Below are positions 51,724 to 60,423 of a stretch of 64,000 nucleotides of DNA, one piece after another. The stretch covers positions 1 through 64,000 of the forward strand of contig NZ_JAHIAB010000008.1 of the NCBI RefSeq assembly GCF_018760365.1, in the 5' to 3' direction. Both the position numbers and the translations under genes were made by a program. This stretch comes from Pseudooceanicola endophyticus. Its GTDB lineage: Bacteria > Pseudomonadota > Alphaproteobacteria > Rhodobacterales > Rhodobacteraceae. Position 1 is the stretch's first letter. Each line of letters starts with the position of its first letter. The notes beneath the pieces are model-generated. The model saw nothing but the letters and a program-made list of their open reading frames with translations, was not told the origin of the DNA and did not search any database.

Positions 51724-52658
51724 CAGTAGTTCCACCTTGCGCGCAGGATCCACATTTGCAGCAGCGAGATGCCCAGCACGATCACCAGCAGCACCAGCGA
51801 CAGCGCCGAGGCATAGCCCGCGTTCTGCATCACGAAGGCGGTCTTGTAGATGTGGTAGACGATCAGGTTGGTGCTGTCGCGGGGGCCGCCGTCGGTCATC
51901 AGGAAGGCCGGCGCGAAGGCCTGCAGGGAAAACACCGTCATGATCACCACGACGAACAGCGTGGTGCGCGACAGCAGCGGGATGGTGATGTTCCACAGCA
52001 CCTGGCGTTTCGTGGCGCCGTCGATGCGGGCGGCCTCGGCCAGTTCGTTCGGCACGCCCTGAAGGCCGCCCAGGAACAGGATGGCGGCAAAGCCCACCTG
52101 CTGCCAGGCGGTCATGATCGACACCATCAGCAGCGCCTGATCCGGCGAGGTCAGGAAGGGCTGGCGCGGCAGGCCAAGGGCGGTGATCACCCCGTTCAGC
52201 AAGCCGTTCGACGGGTCCAGCAGGAAGTTCCACATCGTCGCCACCACCACGGCCGAGGTCACCACCGGCAGCATGATGATGGTGCGCACGAGGCCGCGCG
52301 CGCGCAGCTTCGAATTCAGGAACAGCGCCAGTGCAAAGCCCAGCGGGATGACGATCACCACGACGCCGAGCGCGAACAGGAAGGTCGCCGCCAGGCTTTC
52401 GCGCATGTCCTCGTAGTCCAGCATGTCGGTGAAATTGCGCAGGCCGACGAACTTGGCCGCATGGGGGTTCAGCAGCGAGTAATCCAGCACCGAGTTCTTC
52501 GCCATCATCGCCAGCGGCAGGTACTGGAAGATCAGCAGCAGCAGCAGGAAGGGCGCCAGAAAGGCCAGCGCCGTGGCGGTGTCGCGGCGCCTGCGGCGGC
52601 GGCGGTCGGGGGCCAGGCCCGCCATATCGGATGAGGTCTGCTCGAACGTCGCGGACAT
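51723..52658 (-). CDS. Carbohydrate-type ABC transporter permease (MalF/UgpA family)
   Basis: 311 aa with six membrane segments. The EAA loop is PNELAEAARIDGATKRQVLWNITIP (split about 205-229). GACGGAGG precedes the ATG. Second channel subunit with the MalG-like neighbour. Lies after the binding-protein gene and an intercistronic hairpin. Confidence 0.93.
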   Translation of the reverse strand: MSATFEQTSSDMAGLAPDRRRRRRRDTATALAFLAPFLLLLLIFQYLPLAMMAKNSVLDYSLLNPHAAKFVGLRNFTDMLDYEDMRESLAATFLFALGVVVIVIPLGFALALFLNSKLRARGLVRTIIMLPVVTSAVVVATMWNFLLDPSNGLLNGVITALGLPRQPFLTSPDQALLMVSIMTAWQQVGFAAILFLGGLQGVPNELAEAARIDGATKRQVLWNITIPLLSRTTLFVVVIMTVFSLQAFAPAFLMTDGGPRDSTNLIVYHIYKTAFVMQNAGYASALSLVLLVIVLGISLLQMWILRARWNY

Positions 52659-52685
52659 GCGGCCTCCGTCGGGATCGGGAAAAGG

Positions 52686-52709
52686 GCCGGGCCCCCGAAA
52701 GGGCCCGGC
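52686..52709 (-). other. Intercistronic hairpin after the family-1 binding-protein gene
   Basis: Perfect 9-bp stem (52686-52694 with 52701-52709), 6-base loop, followed on the minus strand by CCTTTTCC. Placed between the binding-protein and permease genes; a partial terminator or stabiliser would favour the binding protein. Confidence 0.65.
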
Positions 52710-52720
52710 AGTCGGGGAGG

Positions 52721-54016
52721 TCAGCGGCGCATCGCGCGATCCACTTCGCGCTCCGCGTCCTTCATCGCCTCTTCGGGATCGCCGCCGAAGGCGACCGAGC
52801 GCAGCGCATCGGTGACGATCCGGTCGTACTGGGCGAAATAGGGGCTGGGCGGACGCGGCTGGCCCCAGTGCTCAAGCTGGTCGACGAAAATCTTCATCGG
52901 ATAGCTCTGATACTCGGGGAAGCGCGGGAAGAGCGATTTCAGCGTCGGCAGGTTGCCGCGCTCTTCGACGTTCATGTAGGCATATTCGCCCCATTCCATG
53001 TCCACCGCGAACTGCGCGGCGATGTCGGCATGTTTCGAACGCGCCGTCACGCCGATGGTGGTCGATCCGGTGTGCACGATGGGCGTCTTGAAATAGGGCA
53101 TCGGCGTCACGCCCCATTCGATCACCGGATCCTTCAGCAGCGCATTGCCGGCAGCGGGGGTATCGACATAGAAGCAGGCCTTGCCGTCGAAGAAGGCGTT
53201 CGGGATGCCGGCCTTGGGCGCCACGCCCTCGGAATTGAAGAGCGAGCGGTAGAATTTCAGCGCCTCGATCGCCTCGGGCGTATCCAGGTAGCCCTTCACG
53301 GTCGAGCCATCGGGCGCCATCGCCCAGAAGGTCTTGTAGGCGGAACTGGAGGGATCGGCCTTGGGATCACCGGCAGAACGCTGGTAGATCAGGTCGTTGT
53401 AGACCAGACCGGGCTGACCATTGCCAAAGCGGGTCGGGCCAAGGCCCCAGATCTCGGGCGCGCCGGGCTCGCCCTTCTGGCAGGCCTTGAAGGCGGCCAG
53501 CGCCTCGGGCCAGGTCCAGGCGTCCTCCAGCGTCTTCGGCGGGTGGATGCCGGCAGCGTCGGTCAGGGTCTTGTTGTAGTACATCGCCACGGTGGTCTGC
53601 TCGATCCCCGGGGAATAGACATGGCCCTGGTAGGAATGCTCGGCCTTCGTCGCGGGCAGGATATCGTCGCTCCAGCCCTCGGGCAGGTACTTGTCGAGCG
53701 GCAGCAGGATGCCGGCCTTGGCGTAGGACTGGGTGTTCGGCCCGTCATAGACCAGGATATCGGGCGGATTGTCCGAGGAGGCCTGCACCGAGATCGTGTC
53801 GGCAAGCTGCGCGAAGGGCACCTCGTTGATCTCGAACGAGACGCAGGGATGGTCCTTCTGCCAAAGCTTCATCGGCGCGGGATAGGGATAGTTTCCGGGA
53901 GTGCGCAGGATGCGCAGCGTCACCGGATCACCATCGCATTGCGCGTCCTGCGCGAAGGCGGGTGCCGCCGCAAGGGCGGTTCCGCCTGCCAGCACCGCAA
54001 GGATGAGGGTTTTCAT
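52721..54016 (-). CDS. ABC transporter substrate-binding protein, family 1 (MalE/UgpB type)
   Basis: 431 aa. A signal peptide (MKTLILAVLAGGTALAAAPAFA) precedes a family-1 binding fold with DNPPDILVYDG (about 82), GIEQTTVAMYYNKTL, and WTWPEALAAFKACQKG. Normally binds sugars, glycerol phosphodiesters or nucleoside-like compounds. CAGGAG precedes the ATG. Second uptake system of the GntR region; the presence of a nucleoside hydrolase downstream makes a glycosidic ligand plausible. Confidence 0.92.
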   Translation of the reverse strand: MKTLILAVLAGGTALAAAPAFAQDAQCDGDPVTLRILRTPGNYPYPAPMKLWQKDHPCVSFEINEVPFAQLADTISVQASSDNPPDILVYDGPNTQSYAKAGILLPLDKYLPEGWSDDILPATKAEHSYQGHVYSPGIEQTTVAMYYNKTLTDAAGIHPPKTLEDAWTWPEALAAFKACQKGEPGAPEIWGLGPTRFGNGQPGLVYNDLIYQRSAGDPKADPSSSAYKTFWAMAPDGSTVKGYLDTPEAIEALKFYRSLFNSEGVAPKAGIPNAFFDGKACFYVDTPAAGNALLKDPVIEWGVTPMPYFKTPIVHTGSTTIGVTARSKHADIAAQFAVDMEWGEYAYMNVEERGNLPTLKSLFPRFPEYQSYPMKIFVDQLEHWGQPRPPSPYFAQYDRIVTDALRSVAFGGDPEEAMKDAEREVDRAMRR

Positions 54017-54063
54017 GAGAGGGCTCCTGTCGGGTTCGGGTTCTTGTTGTTTTCAGACGTATT

Positions 54064-55131
54064 TCAGACGGCGCGGCCCGTTTCCGCGTCGAACAGAGAG
54101 ATCCTGTCGGGCGCCAGCGTCAGCCCGATCACCGCGCCCGCGCGGGGCGCCTGCGCGGGCGGGACCAGCGCCGTGCAGGGCTGATCCGCATGGCTGAAAT
54201 GCACCAGAGAGGTCGCGCCCAGCAGTTCCACCAGATCGGCGCGCGGGCTGAGGATCGCAGCCCCCGGCGCGGCAACTGCGAAAGCCTCGGGGCGGATGCC
54301 GACATCCAGCTTGCGCCCCTCGGCCAGCGCGTGGCCGGGCGGCAGTGCCAGCACCAGACCGGCGCCCAGATCCAGCGCGCCCTGGCGCACCTCCCCGGCC
54401 AGGAAATTCATCTGCGGAGAGCCCAGGAACCCCGCCACGAAGCGGGTCGCGGGGCGATCATACAGCTCCTGCGGGGTGCCCTGCTGCTCGATCCGGCCAT
54501 CCTTCAGCACCACCACACGATCCGCGAGGGTCATGGCCTCGACCTGATCATGGGTGACGTAGACGGTGGTCGCCGACAGGCGGTCATGCAGGCGGCGGAT
54601 CTCGGCACGCATCTGGCCGCGCAGCTGCGCATCCAGGTTCGAAAGCGGCTCGTCGAAAAGGAAGACTCCCGGTTCGCGCACAATGGCGCGCCCCATGGCG
54701 ACGCGCTGACGCTGCCCGCCCGACAGCGCCTTGGGGTGCCGCCCCAGCAGAGCGCTCAGCCCCAGGGTTTCGGCGGCGGCCTCGACCCGGCGGCGGATCT
54801 CGGGTTTCGGCACCTTCGCCAGCCGCAGCCCGAAGCTCATGTTCTGGGCGACGGTCATGTGCGGATAAAGCGCGTAGTTCTGGAACACCATCGCGATGTC
54901 ACGCTCGCGCGGCTCCAGCCCGTCAACCCGGCGGTTGCCGATCCAGATCGCGCCCTCGGTCGGTTCTTCCAGCCCGGCGATCATCCGCAGCGTCGTCGAC
55001 TTGCCGCAGCCCGACGGCCCCACCAGCACCAAGAATTCGCCATCCTGCACCTCCAGATCAAGGCCCCGGATCGTGTTGGCGGTGGCGCCCTCGTAGGTCT
55101 TGCCGATGCTTGCGAGTCTGACCTGAGCCAT
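54064..55131 (-). CDS. ABC transporter ATP-binding protein (MalK/UgpC type)
   Basis: 355 aa. Walker A GPSGCGKST (about 38), signature LSGGQRQRVAMGRA (about 135), Walker B VFLFDEPLSNLD, H-loop VYVTHDQVEA, and a C-terminal OB-fold regulatory domain as in MalK/UgpC. The ATG at 55131 starts MAQVRLAS; the open frame extends 15 codons upstream, probably not used. First gene of the minus-strand operon and divergent from the SDR operon. Confidence 0.94.
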   Translation of the reverse strand: MAQVRLASIGKTYEGATANTIRGLDLEVQDGEFLVLVGPSGCGKSTTLRMIAGLEEPTEGAIWIGNRRVDGLEPRERDIAMVFQNYALYPHMTVAQNMSFGLRLAKVPKPEIRRRVEAAAETLGLSALLGRHPKALSGGQRQRVAMGRAIVREPGVFLFDEPLSNLDAQLRGQMRAEIRRLHDRLSATTVYVTHDQVEAMTLADRVVVLKDGRIEQQGTPQELYDRPATRFVAGFLGSPQMNFLAGEVRQGALDLGAGLVLALPPGHALAEGRKLDVGIRPEAFAVAAPGAAILSPRADLVELLGATSLVHFSHADQPCTALVPPAQAPRAGAVIGLTLAPDRISLFDAETGRAV

Positions 55132-55210
55132 GACGATCCTTTCCGGAAGGCGGATATTCGGGGAGTACACCGGCACTGAAGCCGCGCAATTGGCATCCGT
55201 AAAGTCATTT

Positions 55211-55220
55211 CATGCATACA
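55211..55220. promoter_or_regulatory. Candidate FCD-GntR operator D1 (CATGCATACA)
   Basis: Shares TGCATACA with elements A1/A2, 80 bp before the MalK-type gene start. Confidence 0.58.
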
Positions 55221-55398
55221 CATGGGAATTTTCAGGACGTGACTTCCCGGGCTGTTCACTTTCAAGGCGCCGCTTCCGGAAGCCCGCCCAAAAGGCAGGC
55301 ACGTAAAAATATGCTGGATAAACAGACAATCATAAGGAGGAAATCTCTGGATTCCGCCAACCCTCCGCAAATGAAGTATGGACAGGGCCTTGCGATTG

Positions 55399-55414
55399 CG
55401 TATGCAGATACAAG
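55399..55414. promoter_or_regulatory. Candidate FCD-GntR operator D2 (GTATGCAGATAC)
   Basis: Contains GTATGCA and the 11-base block TATGCAGATAC seen also at 47113-47123. Lies about 30 bp before the SDR start, where a repressor would block the plus-strand operon. Confidence 0.6.
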
Positions 55415-55441
55415 ACTTTTGTATTCATTTTGGAGACTTCG

Positions 55442-56224
55442 ATGGAACTCAACCTGACCGGCAAGACGGCCCTGATCACCGGCGCCTCCAAGGGGATCGG
55501 TTACAGCTGCGCCCTGACCCTTGCGGCAGAGGGCTGCAACCTGCACCTCGCGGCCCGCAACGGCGCGGCGCTGGCGGCCCTCAAGGCAGAGATCGAAGCC
55601 AAGCACGACGTCACCGTCACCATCCACCCCGCCGATCTGGGCTCTGCCGAGGCGATGATCGCCCTCGACGCCGCCGCCGGCGACTACGACATCCTGATCA
55701 ACAACGCCGGCGACATCCCCGCCGGCCCGCTGGAGGAAGTCACCGACGAAGCGATCCGCACCGGGTTCGAGCTGAAGGTCTTCGGCTACATCACCCTGTC
55801 GCGGCTGTTCTGGCAGAAGCGCAAGGGCAAACCCGACAGCGTGATCATCAACGTCATCGGCAACTCGGGCGAGAACTGGGATGCGGCCTATTTCGCGGGC
55901 TCGACCGGCAATGCCTCTCTGATGTCCTTCACCAAGGCGATCGGCGGGCGTTCTCTGGATGAGGGCATCCGCGTCGTCGGCGTGAACCCCGGCCCCGTCG
56001 ACACCGACCGCATGTTCAAGATCATGAAGCGCAAGGCCATCGACATGCTGGGCGATGAGAGCCGCTGGAAAGAACTTTACGAGAAATACCCGGGCAAGCG
56101 CCCCGCCACCGCCCAGGAAGTGGCCGACCTCTGCGCCTTCCTGGCCTCGCCCAAGGCCGGCTACATCACCGGCACCGTGGTCACCATCGATGGCGGCATC
56201 TCGGCCCGGGGCTCCGTGATCTGA
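55442..56224 (+). CDS. SDR-family protein with YxxxS in place of YxxxK
   Basis: 260 aa. Cofactor motif TGASKGIG (about 13-20) and NNAGD are normal, and the tail has GYITGTVVTIDGG. The expected catalytic YxxxK reads YFAGS, followed by TGNASLMSFTKAIGG, so the usual lysine is a serine. It may bind NAD(P) with altered chemistry, or belong to a subgroup with another proton relay. The ATG at 55442 follows GGAG. First gene of the plus-strand operon; the next gene overlaps by one base (TGATG). Confidence 0.82.
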   Translation: MELNLTGKTALITGASKGIGYSCALTLAAEGCNLHLAARNGAALAALKAEIEAKHDVTVTIHPADLGSAEAMIALDAAAGDYDILINNAGDIPAGPLEEVTDEAIRTGFELKVFGYITLSRLFWQKRKGKPDSVIINVIGNSGENWDAAYFAGSTGNASLMSFTKAIGGRSLDEGIRVVGVNPGPVDTDRMFKIMKRKAIDMLGDESRWKELYEKYPGKRPATAQEVADLCAFLASPKAGYITGTVVTIDGGISARGSVI

Positions 56225-57354
56225 TGGCCGACCTCTCTGTCCGGAACCGGTATTTCGACGATCTCTTCTCCACGCCGGACCTGGCGTGGATGGGGCAGAA
56301 CACCAACCACATCCCCGCCCACCCCGCCGTGACCGCCGCCATGGTGGCCTCGATCGAGGCGGGAGAGTTCAACGCCTATGCGCCCCCCCTGGGGTTCGAG
56401 GCCCTGCGCGCCGCCATCGTCGAGGATTTCGGCGTGCCCGGCCTTGAGGCGCTGGTGACCGAGGGCGGCGTGAACGCGCTGGCGCTGATCACCCGGGCGC
56501 GTGCCAAGCCCGGCACCACGCTGGTCACCACCGACCCCACCTGGAAATGGCCCTGCCAGTTCGCCGAGCAGCAGGGCGCCGAGGTGATCCAGACGCCGAT
56601 CTACGGTCCCGAGACCGGCTACAAACTGACGCCCGACCTGCTGCGTGCCCATATCGACGAACGTTGCGCGATCCTCTACGTGGTCGATCCCAATAACCCG
56701 CTGGGCGTGACCTACTCGGCCGAGGAAATCACCGAGTTCGCCGCCATCGCGAAGGAGAACGGCGCGCTTCTGGTGCATGACTGCACCTATCGCGACTTCG
56801 CCGAGGGCCACACCCCCGCCGTCGCCGTGGATGCCGAGAACTGCATTTGCTCGCTCTCCTTCTCCAAGTGGCTGGGCCTTGCGGGGATGCGCATCGGCGG
56901 GCTGGTCGGCCGCCCCGAGCTGATCGCCGAGCTGGCCGCGGTGTCGACCTCGGTGCTGGGGGGCAACGTGGTGGCGCAGCGCGGCGCCATGGCCGGCCTC
57001 AAGGTCAAGGCCGAATGGATGGCCGAGGTCCGCCGCATCGACTTCGCCAACAAGGTCAAGATCAGGGCGGCAGCCGAAGCCATCGGCATGACCGTGCCGG
57101 TCTGGCCCTCGCATGGCAACTTCCTGGTGATCGAGACCGGTGCCACCGGCGTCACGCCGGAGGCCATCGTCGAGGCGGCGCGCCTGGATGGCGTGATGAT
57201 CCGTCAGGGTGCCTACCATACGGCCGCGTTCGGCGACCGCTTCATCAAGGTGTCGACCACGGTCCCCGAGGCCTGGGCCGACAAGCTTGCCACCAACCTC
57301 GCGGGGTATGTCGAGACGGCCAGGGGCCTGACCGACGTCCCCGCCCTGTTCTGA
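56224..57354 (+). CDS. PLP-dependent aminotransferase, class I/II
   Basis: 376 aa fold-type I aminotransferase. EGGVNALALI is the PLP phosphate-side loop, DPNNPLGVTYS holds the conserved Asn-Pro, HDCTYRDF the Asp/Tyr pair, and SLSFSKWLGLAGMRIGG the Schiff-base lysine (about 221). C-terminal FIKVSTTVPE replaces the usual FxRIS/FxRLS, so the substrate-carboxylate arginine is not in its usual place. It may act on an amino compound released by the pathway. Overlaps the SDR by one base. Confidence 0.88.
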   Translation: MADLSVRNRYFDDLFSTPDLAWMGQNTNHIPAHPAVTAAMVASIEAGEFNAYAPPLGFEALRAAIVEDFGVPGLEALVTEGGVNALALITRARAKPGTTLVTTDPTWKWPCQFAEQQGAEVIQTPIYGPETGYKLTPDLLRAHIDERCAILYVVDPNNPLGVTYSAEEITEFAAIAKENGALLVHDCTYRDFAEGHTPAVAVDAENCICSLSFSKWLGLAGMRIGGLVGRPELIAELAAVSTSVLGGNVVAQRGAMAGLKVKAEWMAEVRRIDFANKVKIRAAAEAIGMTVPVWPSHGNFLVIETGATGVTPEAIVEAARLDGVMIRQGAYHTAAFGDRFIKVSTTVPEAWADKLATNLAGYVETARGLTDVPALF

Positions 57355-57364
57355 GAGGGTGATC

Positions 57365-58243
57365 ATGTACGCGACCGCACAGGACGGCACGAAGATCTAC
57401 TACGAAACCGCCGGAGAGACCGGGACCCCGATCCTGTTCATCCATGAATTCGGCGGCAATTACGACGCGTGGGAGCCTCAGATGAGCTACTTCGCGCGCC
57501 GTCACCGCTGCATCACCTATGCGGCGCGGGGCTATGCGCCCTCCGACATTCCGACCGATCTGGAGCAGTATTCCCAGGCCATCGCGGTCGAGGATGCGGT
57601 GGCGGTGCTGGATGATCTGGGCATCGAGAAGGCCCATATCGTCGGCCTGTCGATGGGCGGCTTTGCCGTGGTGCATTTCGGCCTGACCCATCCCGACCGC
57701 GCCCTGTCGCTGACCATCGCCGGCGCGGGCTATGGCTGCGAGAAGGAGACGGAAGAGTACTTCAAGGGCGTCTCCCTGACCGTGGCCGACAAGTTCGAGG
57801 AAGATCCCGTGGCCTTCGCCGAGGTCTACGGCCGGGGCGCCAGCCGCGTCCAGTTCGAGAACAAGGACCCGCGCGAACATCTGAAGTTCGTCGCCCGCCT
57901 GGCCCGTCACGACAAGGTCGGCGCCGCCAACACCATGCGCGGCGTGCAGGCGCGCCGTCCCTCGTTCTGGGATCTCGAAGAGGGGCTGAAGGCCTGCACC
58001 CTGCCGACGCTGATCATGGTCGGCGACGAGGATGACCACTGCCTGCAGCCGGGCATCTACCTCAAGAAGATGATGCCCGCCTCGGGGCTGCTGATCCTGC
58101 CCAAGACCGGCCATACGCTGAACCTTGAGGAACCCGCGCTGTTCAACCTCCACCTGGCCGAGTTCCTGGCCCAGGCCGAGGCCGGTGCCTGGAAGCAGCG
58201 CGATCCGCGCGCCGATCCCGGCCAGGTCATGCGGACGGACTGA
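57365..58243 (+). CDS. Alpha/beta hydrolase, copy 2
   Basis: 292 aa. Oxyanion strand HEFGGNYDAW (about 29), nucleophile elbow GLSMGG (about 97), acid in VGDEDDHC (about 220) and His in KTGHTLNLEEP (about 246), all intact. A 3-oxoadipate enol-lactonase/haloperoxidase-like member. ATG at 57365 preferred to a GTG two codons earlier. Probably hydrolyses an ester, lactone or C-C bond in the same pathway. Confidence 0.88.
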   Translation: MYATAQDGTKIYYETAGETGTPILFIHEFGGNYDAWEPQMSYFARRHRCITYAARGYAPSDIPTDLEQYSQAIAVEDAVAVLDDLGIEKAHIVGLSMGGFAVVHFGLTHPDRALSLTIAGAGYGCEKETEEYFKGVSLTVADKFEEDPVAFAEVYGRGASRVQFENKDPREHLKFVARLARHDKVGAANTMRGVQARRPSFWDLEEGLKACTLPTLIMVGDEDDHCLQPGIYLKKMMPASGLLILPKTGHTLNLEEPALFNLHLAEFLAQAEAGAWKQRDPRADPGQVMRTD

Positions 58244-58246
58244 GCC

Positions 58247-59500
58247 ATGACGGATGCCCCCCTGATCAACCCCGACCGGCTGTGGAAACGGCTGATGGAC
58301 ATGGCCCGGATCGGTGCCATCCCCGGCGATGGCGTGAACCGCCAGTCGCTCTCCGCCGAGGACCGCGCCGCCATGGCCTGCCTCATCGGCTGGGGCCGCG
58401 CCATCGGCCTGACGCCCGCCTTCGACCGGGCCGGGAACCTGTTCCTGACGATGGCGGGGACGACCGGGGGGGCGCCGGTGCTGATCGGCTCTCACCTTGA
58501 CAGCCAGCCGACGGGGGGGCGTTTCGACGGCGTCTACGGCGTTCTGGCCGCCTTCGAGGCGCTGGAAACCCTGCATGAGGCCGGGATCACCCCACCCCGC
58601 CCGATCACCCTGGTCGCCTGGATGAACGAGGAAGGCAGCCGCTTTGCCCCCGGCATGATGGGATCGGAGGTTTTCGCGGGCGTGCGGACCCTAGACCAGA
58701 TCCGCGCGGTCACCGATGCGGAGGGCATCAGCGTCGGGGCCGAGCTGGACGTGCTGGCCGAAAGCTTTGCCGGCATTGCGGTGCAGGAGCCGGGCTTTGC
58801 CCTTCATGCCTATCTAGAGCCGCATATCGAACAGGCCGACCACCTTGAGGCGACGGCGAATGTGATCGGCGCGGTGACCGGCATCCAGGGCAAGAAGACC
58901 TTCGAGGTCACGATCCTCGGACAGGAGGCCCATGCGGGCACCGAACCCATGGCGCGGCGCCGCGACGCGGTGCAGGCCTTCGCCCGGGTGGCGCTGGCCA
59001 TGCAGGAGGCCGCGCTGGCCGCCGGCGAGGACATCCGCTTTACCATCGGCCGGGTCGAGGTGCTGCCCAATGCGCCCTCCGTCGTGCCCGCCCGGGTGCG
59101 CTTCCGCATCGACCTGCGCCATCCCGAAAACGCCGTTCTGGACGCCACCGCCACGGCGATTGAGGCCGCCTGCGACCAGGCCGCCCCCTGCGAGGTGCAG
59201 ATCCGCCCCATGGTGGATGCCCCCGCCAACGCCTTTGCCGCCCCCCTGCGCGCCGCGATCCGCGACAGCGCCAAAAGCCACGGCTTTCCCGCCACCGACC
59301 TGCTGTCGGCGGCGGGTCACGATGCCCGCCACATGGCGCCCCTCGCCCCCTCGGCGATGATCTTCGTGCCCTGTCGCGGCGGGCTCAGCCATCACCCCGA
59401 CGAATGGGCCGATCCCGCCCATCTGGCCGCCGGCGCCCAGGTTCTGCTGGATGTCTGCCTGCGCGCCGCTGCCACCCCCGACCAAGGAGACCTCTCATGA
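58247..59500 (+). CDS. M20-family Zn-dependent amidohydrolase (hydantoinase/carbamoylase family)
   Basis: 417 aa. Metal ligands are in GSHLDSQPTGGRFDG (His/Asp, about 83-95), WMNEEGSRFAP (Glu-Glu, about 126), LEPHIEQ (His) and RGGLSHHPDEW (terminal His). This is the family of N-carbamoyl-L-amino acid hydrolase, beta-ureidopropionase and allantoate amidohydrolase, which cleave linear ureides to release CO2 and ammonia. The stop overlaps the cupin gene (ATGA). Strong hint that the pathway yields a ureide or N-acyl intermediate. Confidence 0.92.
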   Translation: MTDAPLINPDRLWKRLMDMARIGAIPGDGVNRQSLSAEDRAAMACLIGWGRAIGLTPAFDRAGNLFLTMAGTTGGAPVLIGSHLDSQPTGGRFDGVYGVLAAFEALETLHEAGITPPRPITLVAWMNEEGSRFAPGMMGSEVFAGVRTLDQIRAVTDAEGISVGAELDVLAESFAGIAVQEPGFALHAYLEPHIEQADHLEATANVIGAVTGIQGKKTFEVTILGQEAHAGTEPMARRRDAVQAFARVALAMQEAALAAGEDIRFTIGRVEVLPNAPSVVPARVRFRIDLRHPENAVLDATATAIEAACDQAAPCEVQIRPMVDAPANAFAAPLRAAIRDSAKSHGFPATDLLSAAGHDARHMAPLAPSAMIFVPCRGGLSHHPDEWADPAHLAAGAQVLLDVCLRAAATPDQGDLS

Positions 59501-60423
59501 CGATGAACGACATGGCGGAAATGCCGGTCCAGCTGCCGACCGATCCGAAGACCGGCGCCGAGGCGCGGGGCCGCTACTTCAACTCCGGCAATGCCTTCAA
59601 CATCAAGCTGCCCCCGGTGCCGCCGCGCATCCTGCGCGAGGAGCCCGCGCAGGCGCTGGCCAAATCCGCGACCGGCTGGGTGCTGTGCGATCTTTCGGCG
59701 GAACTCGACTGTCCCTTCCCCGCCACCACGCCGCTGATGCTGGCGCGCTATGCGACCGTGCTGGCGGGCGAGAGCCTGGACACCACCTTCACTTGCACCG
59801 CCTCGATCTGGTACGTGATCGAGGGGACGGCCACGATCCATGTGGGCGAGGAGACCGCGATCCTGGGCAAGGGCGATGTCTTCCTGCTGCCCGGCGGCGT
59901 CGAAAGCCGCATCGAGGCCACGGCAACCTCCGTCTTCTGGGCCGTCGGCAACGATCCCCAGCTGGCGTTCGAGAAGGCCGCCCCGATCACCGGCCCCGAA
60001 GCCGCCACCGCCTTCGTCCACTACCCCGCCGCCGAAATCACCCACCAGCTCGACGTGGTCTACAACCGCGATGCGAACGAGACGACCTCGGGCCACGCGC
60101 TGATCTTCTCGGCCGAGCAGACCGAGGCCTCGCGCAATATCGCCCCCACCCTGACGCTCTCTCTCAACACGCTGAAGCCGCACAGCTTCCAGCCGCCGCA
60201 CCGGCACAACTCGGCGGCGCTGACGCTGGCGGTGGCGGGCGATCCTGCCTATTCCATGGTCGATGACCTGAAATGCGACTGGTCTCCCTGGGCGACGCTC
60301 TTGACCCCGCCGACCGCCAAGCACAGCCATCACAATGACGGCGACACCAGGGCCGAGTTCCTGATCGTGCAGGACGGGGGCTTCTACTACCACGGTCGCA
60401 CCATGGGGTTCGAATTCTTCTGA
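59497..60423 (+). CDS. Cupin-domain protein
   Basis: 308 aa, two cupin-like barrels. The first has IWYVIEGTATIHVGEE and GDVFLLPGG; the second has PPHRHNSAALTLAVAG and KHSHHNDGDTRAEFLIVQD, a His-rich metal site. It recalls gentisate-dioxygenase-like cupins but is shorter. It could be a ring or C-C cleaving dioxygenase or an isomerase; I cannot decide. ATG at 59497 overlaps the M20 gene and the stop overlaps the nucleoside hydrolase start by one base. Confidence 0.8.
   Translation: MTMNDMAEMPVQLPTDPKTGAEARGRYFNSGNAFNIKLPPVPPRILREEPAQALAKSATGWVLCDLSAELDCPFPATTPLMLARYATVLAGESLDTTFTCTASIWYVIEGTATIHVGEETAILGKGDVFLLPGGVESRIEATATSVFWAVGNDPQLAFEKAAPITGPEAATAFVHYPAAEITHQLDVVYNRDANETTSGHALIFSAEQTEASRNIAPTLTLSLNTLKPHSFQPPHRHNSAALTLAVAGDPAYSMVDDLKCDWSPWATLLTPPTAKHSHHNDGDTRAEFLIVQDGGFYYHGRTMGFEFF

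Larger units (their letters stand above)
55132..55441. other. 310-bp divergent regulatory gap (MalK-type gene / SDR operon)
   Basis: No supportable gene. It holds two GTATGCA/TGCATAC elements (listed separately), AT-rich sequence near 55300-55335, and a strong AAGGAGG at 55334-55340 that is not followed by a gene. A short frame through this area (to 55457) overlaps the SDR start and is not credible. Confidence 0.5.

Noticed and set aside
55212-55457. Small ORF of 81 codons before the SDR gene
   Set aside because: It runs through the operator-like elements and the SDR start, has no recognisable features, and the nearby AAGGAGG is not placed before its start codon.
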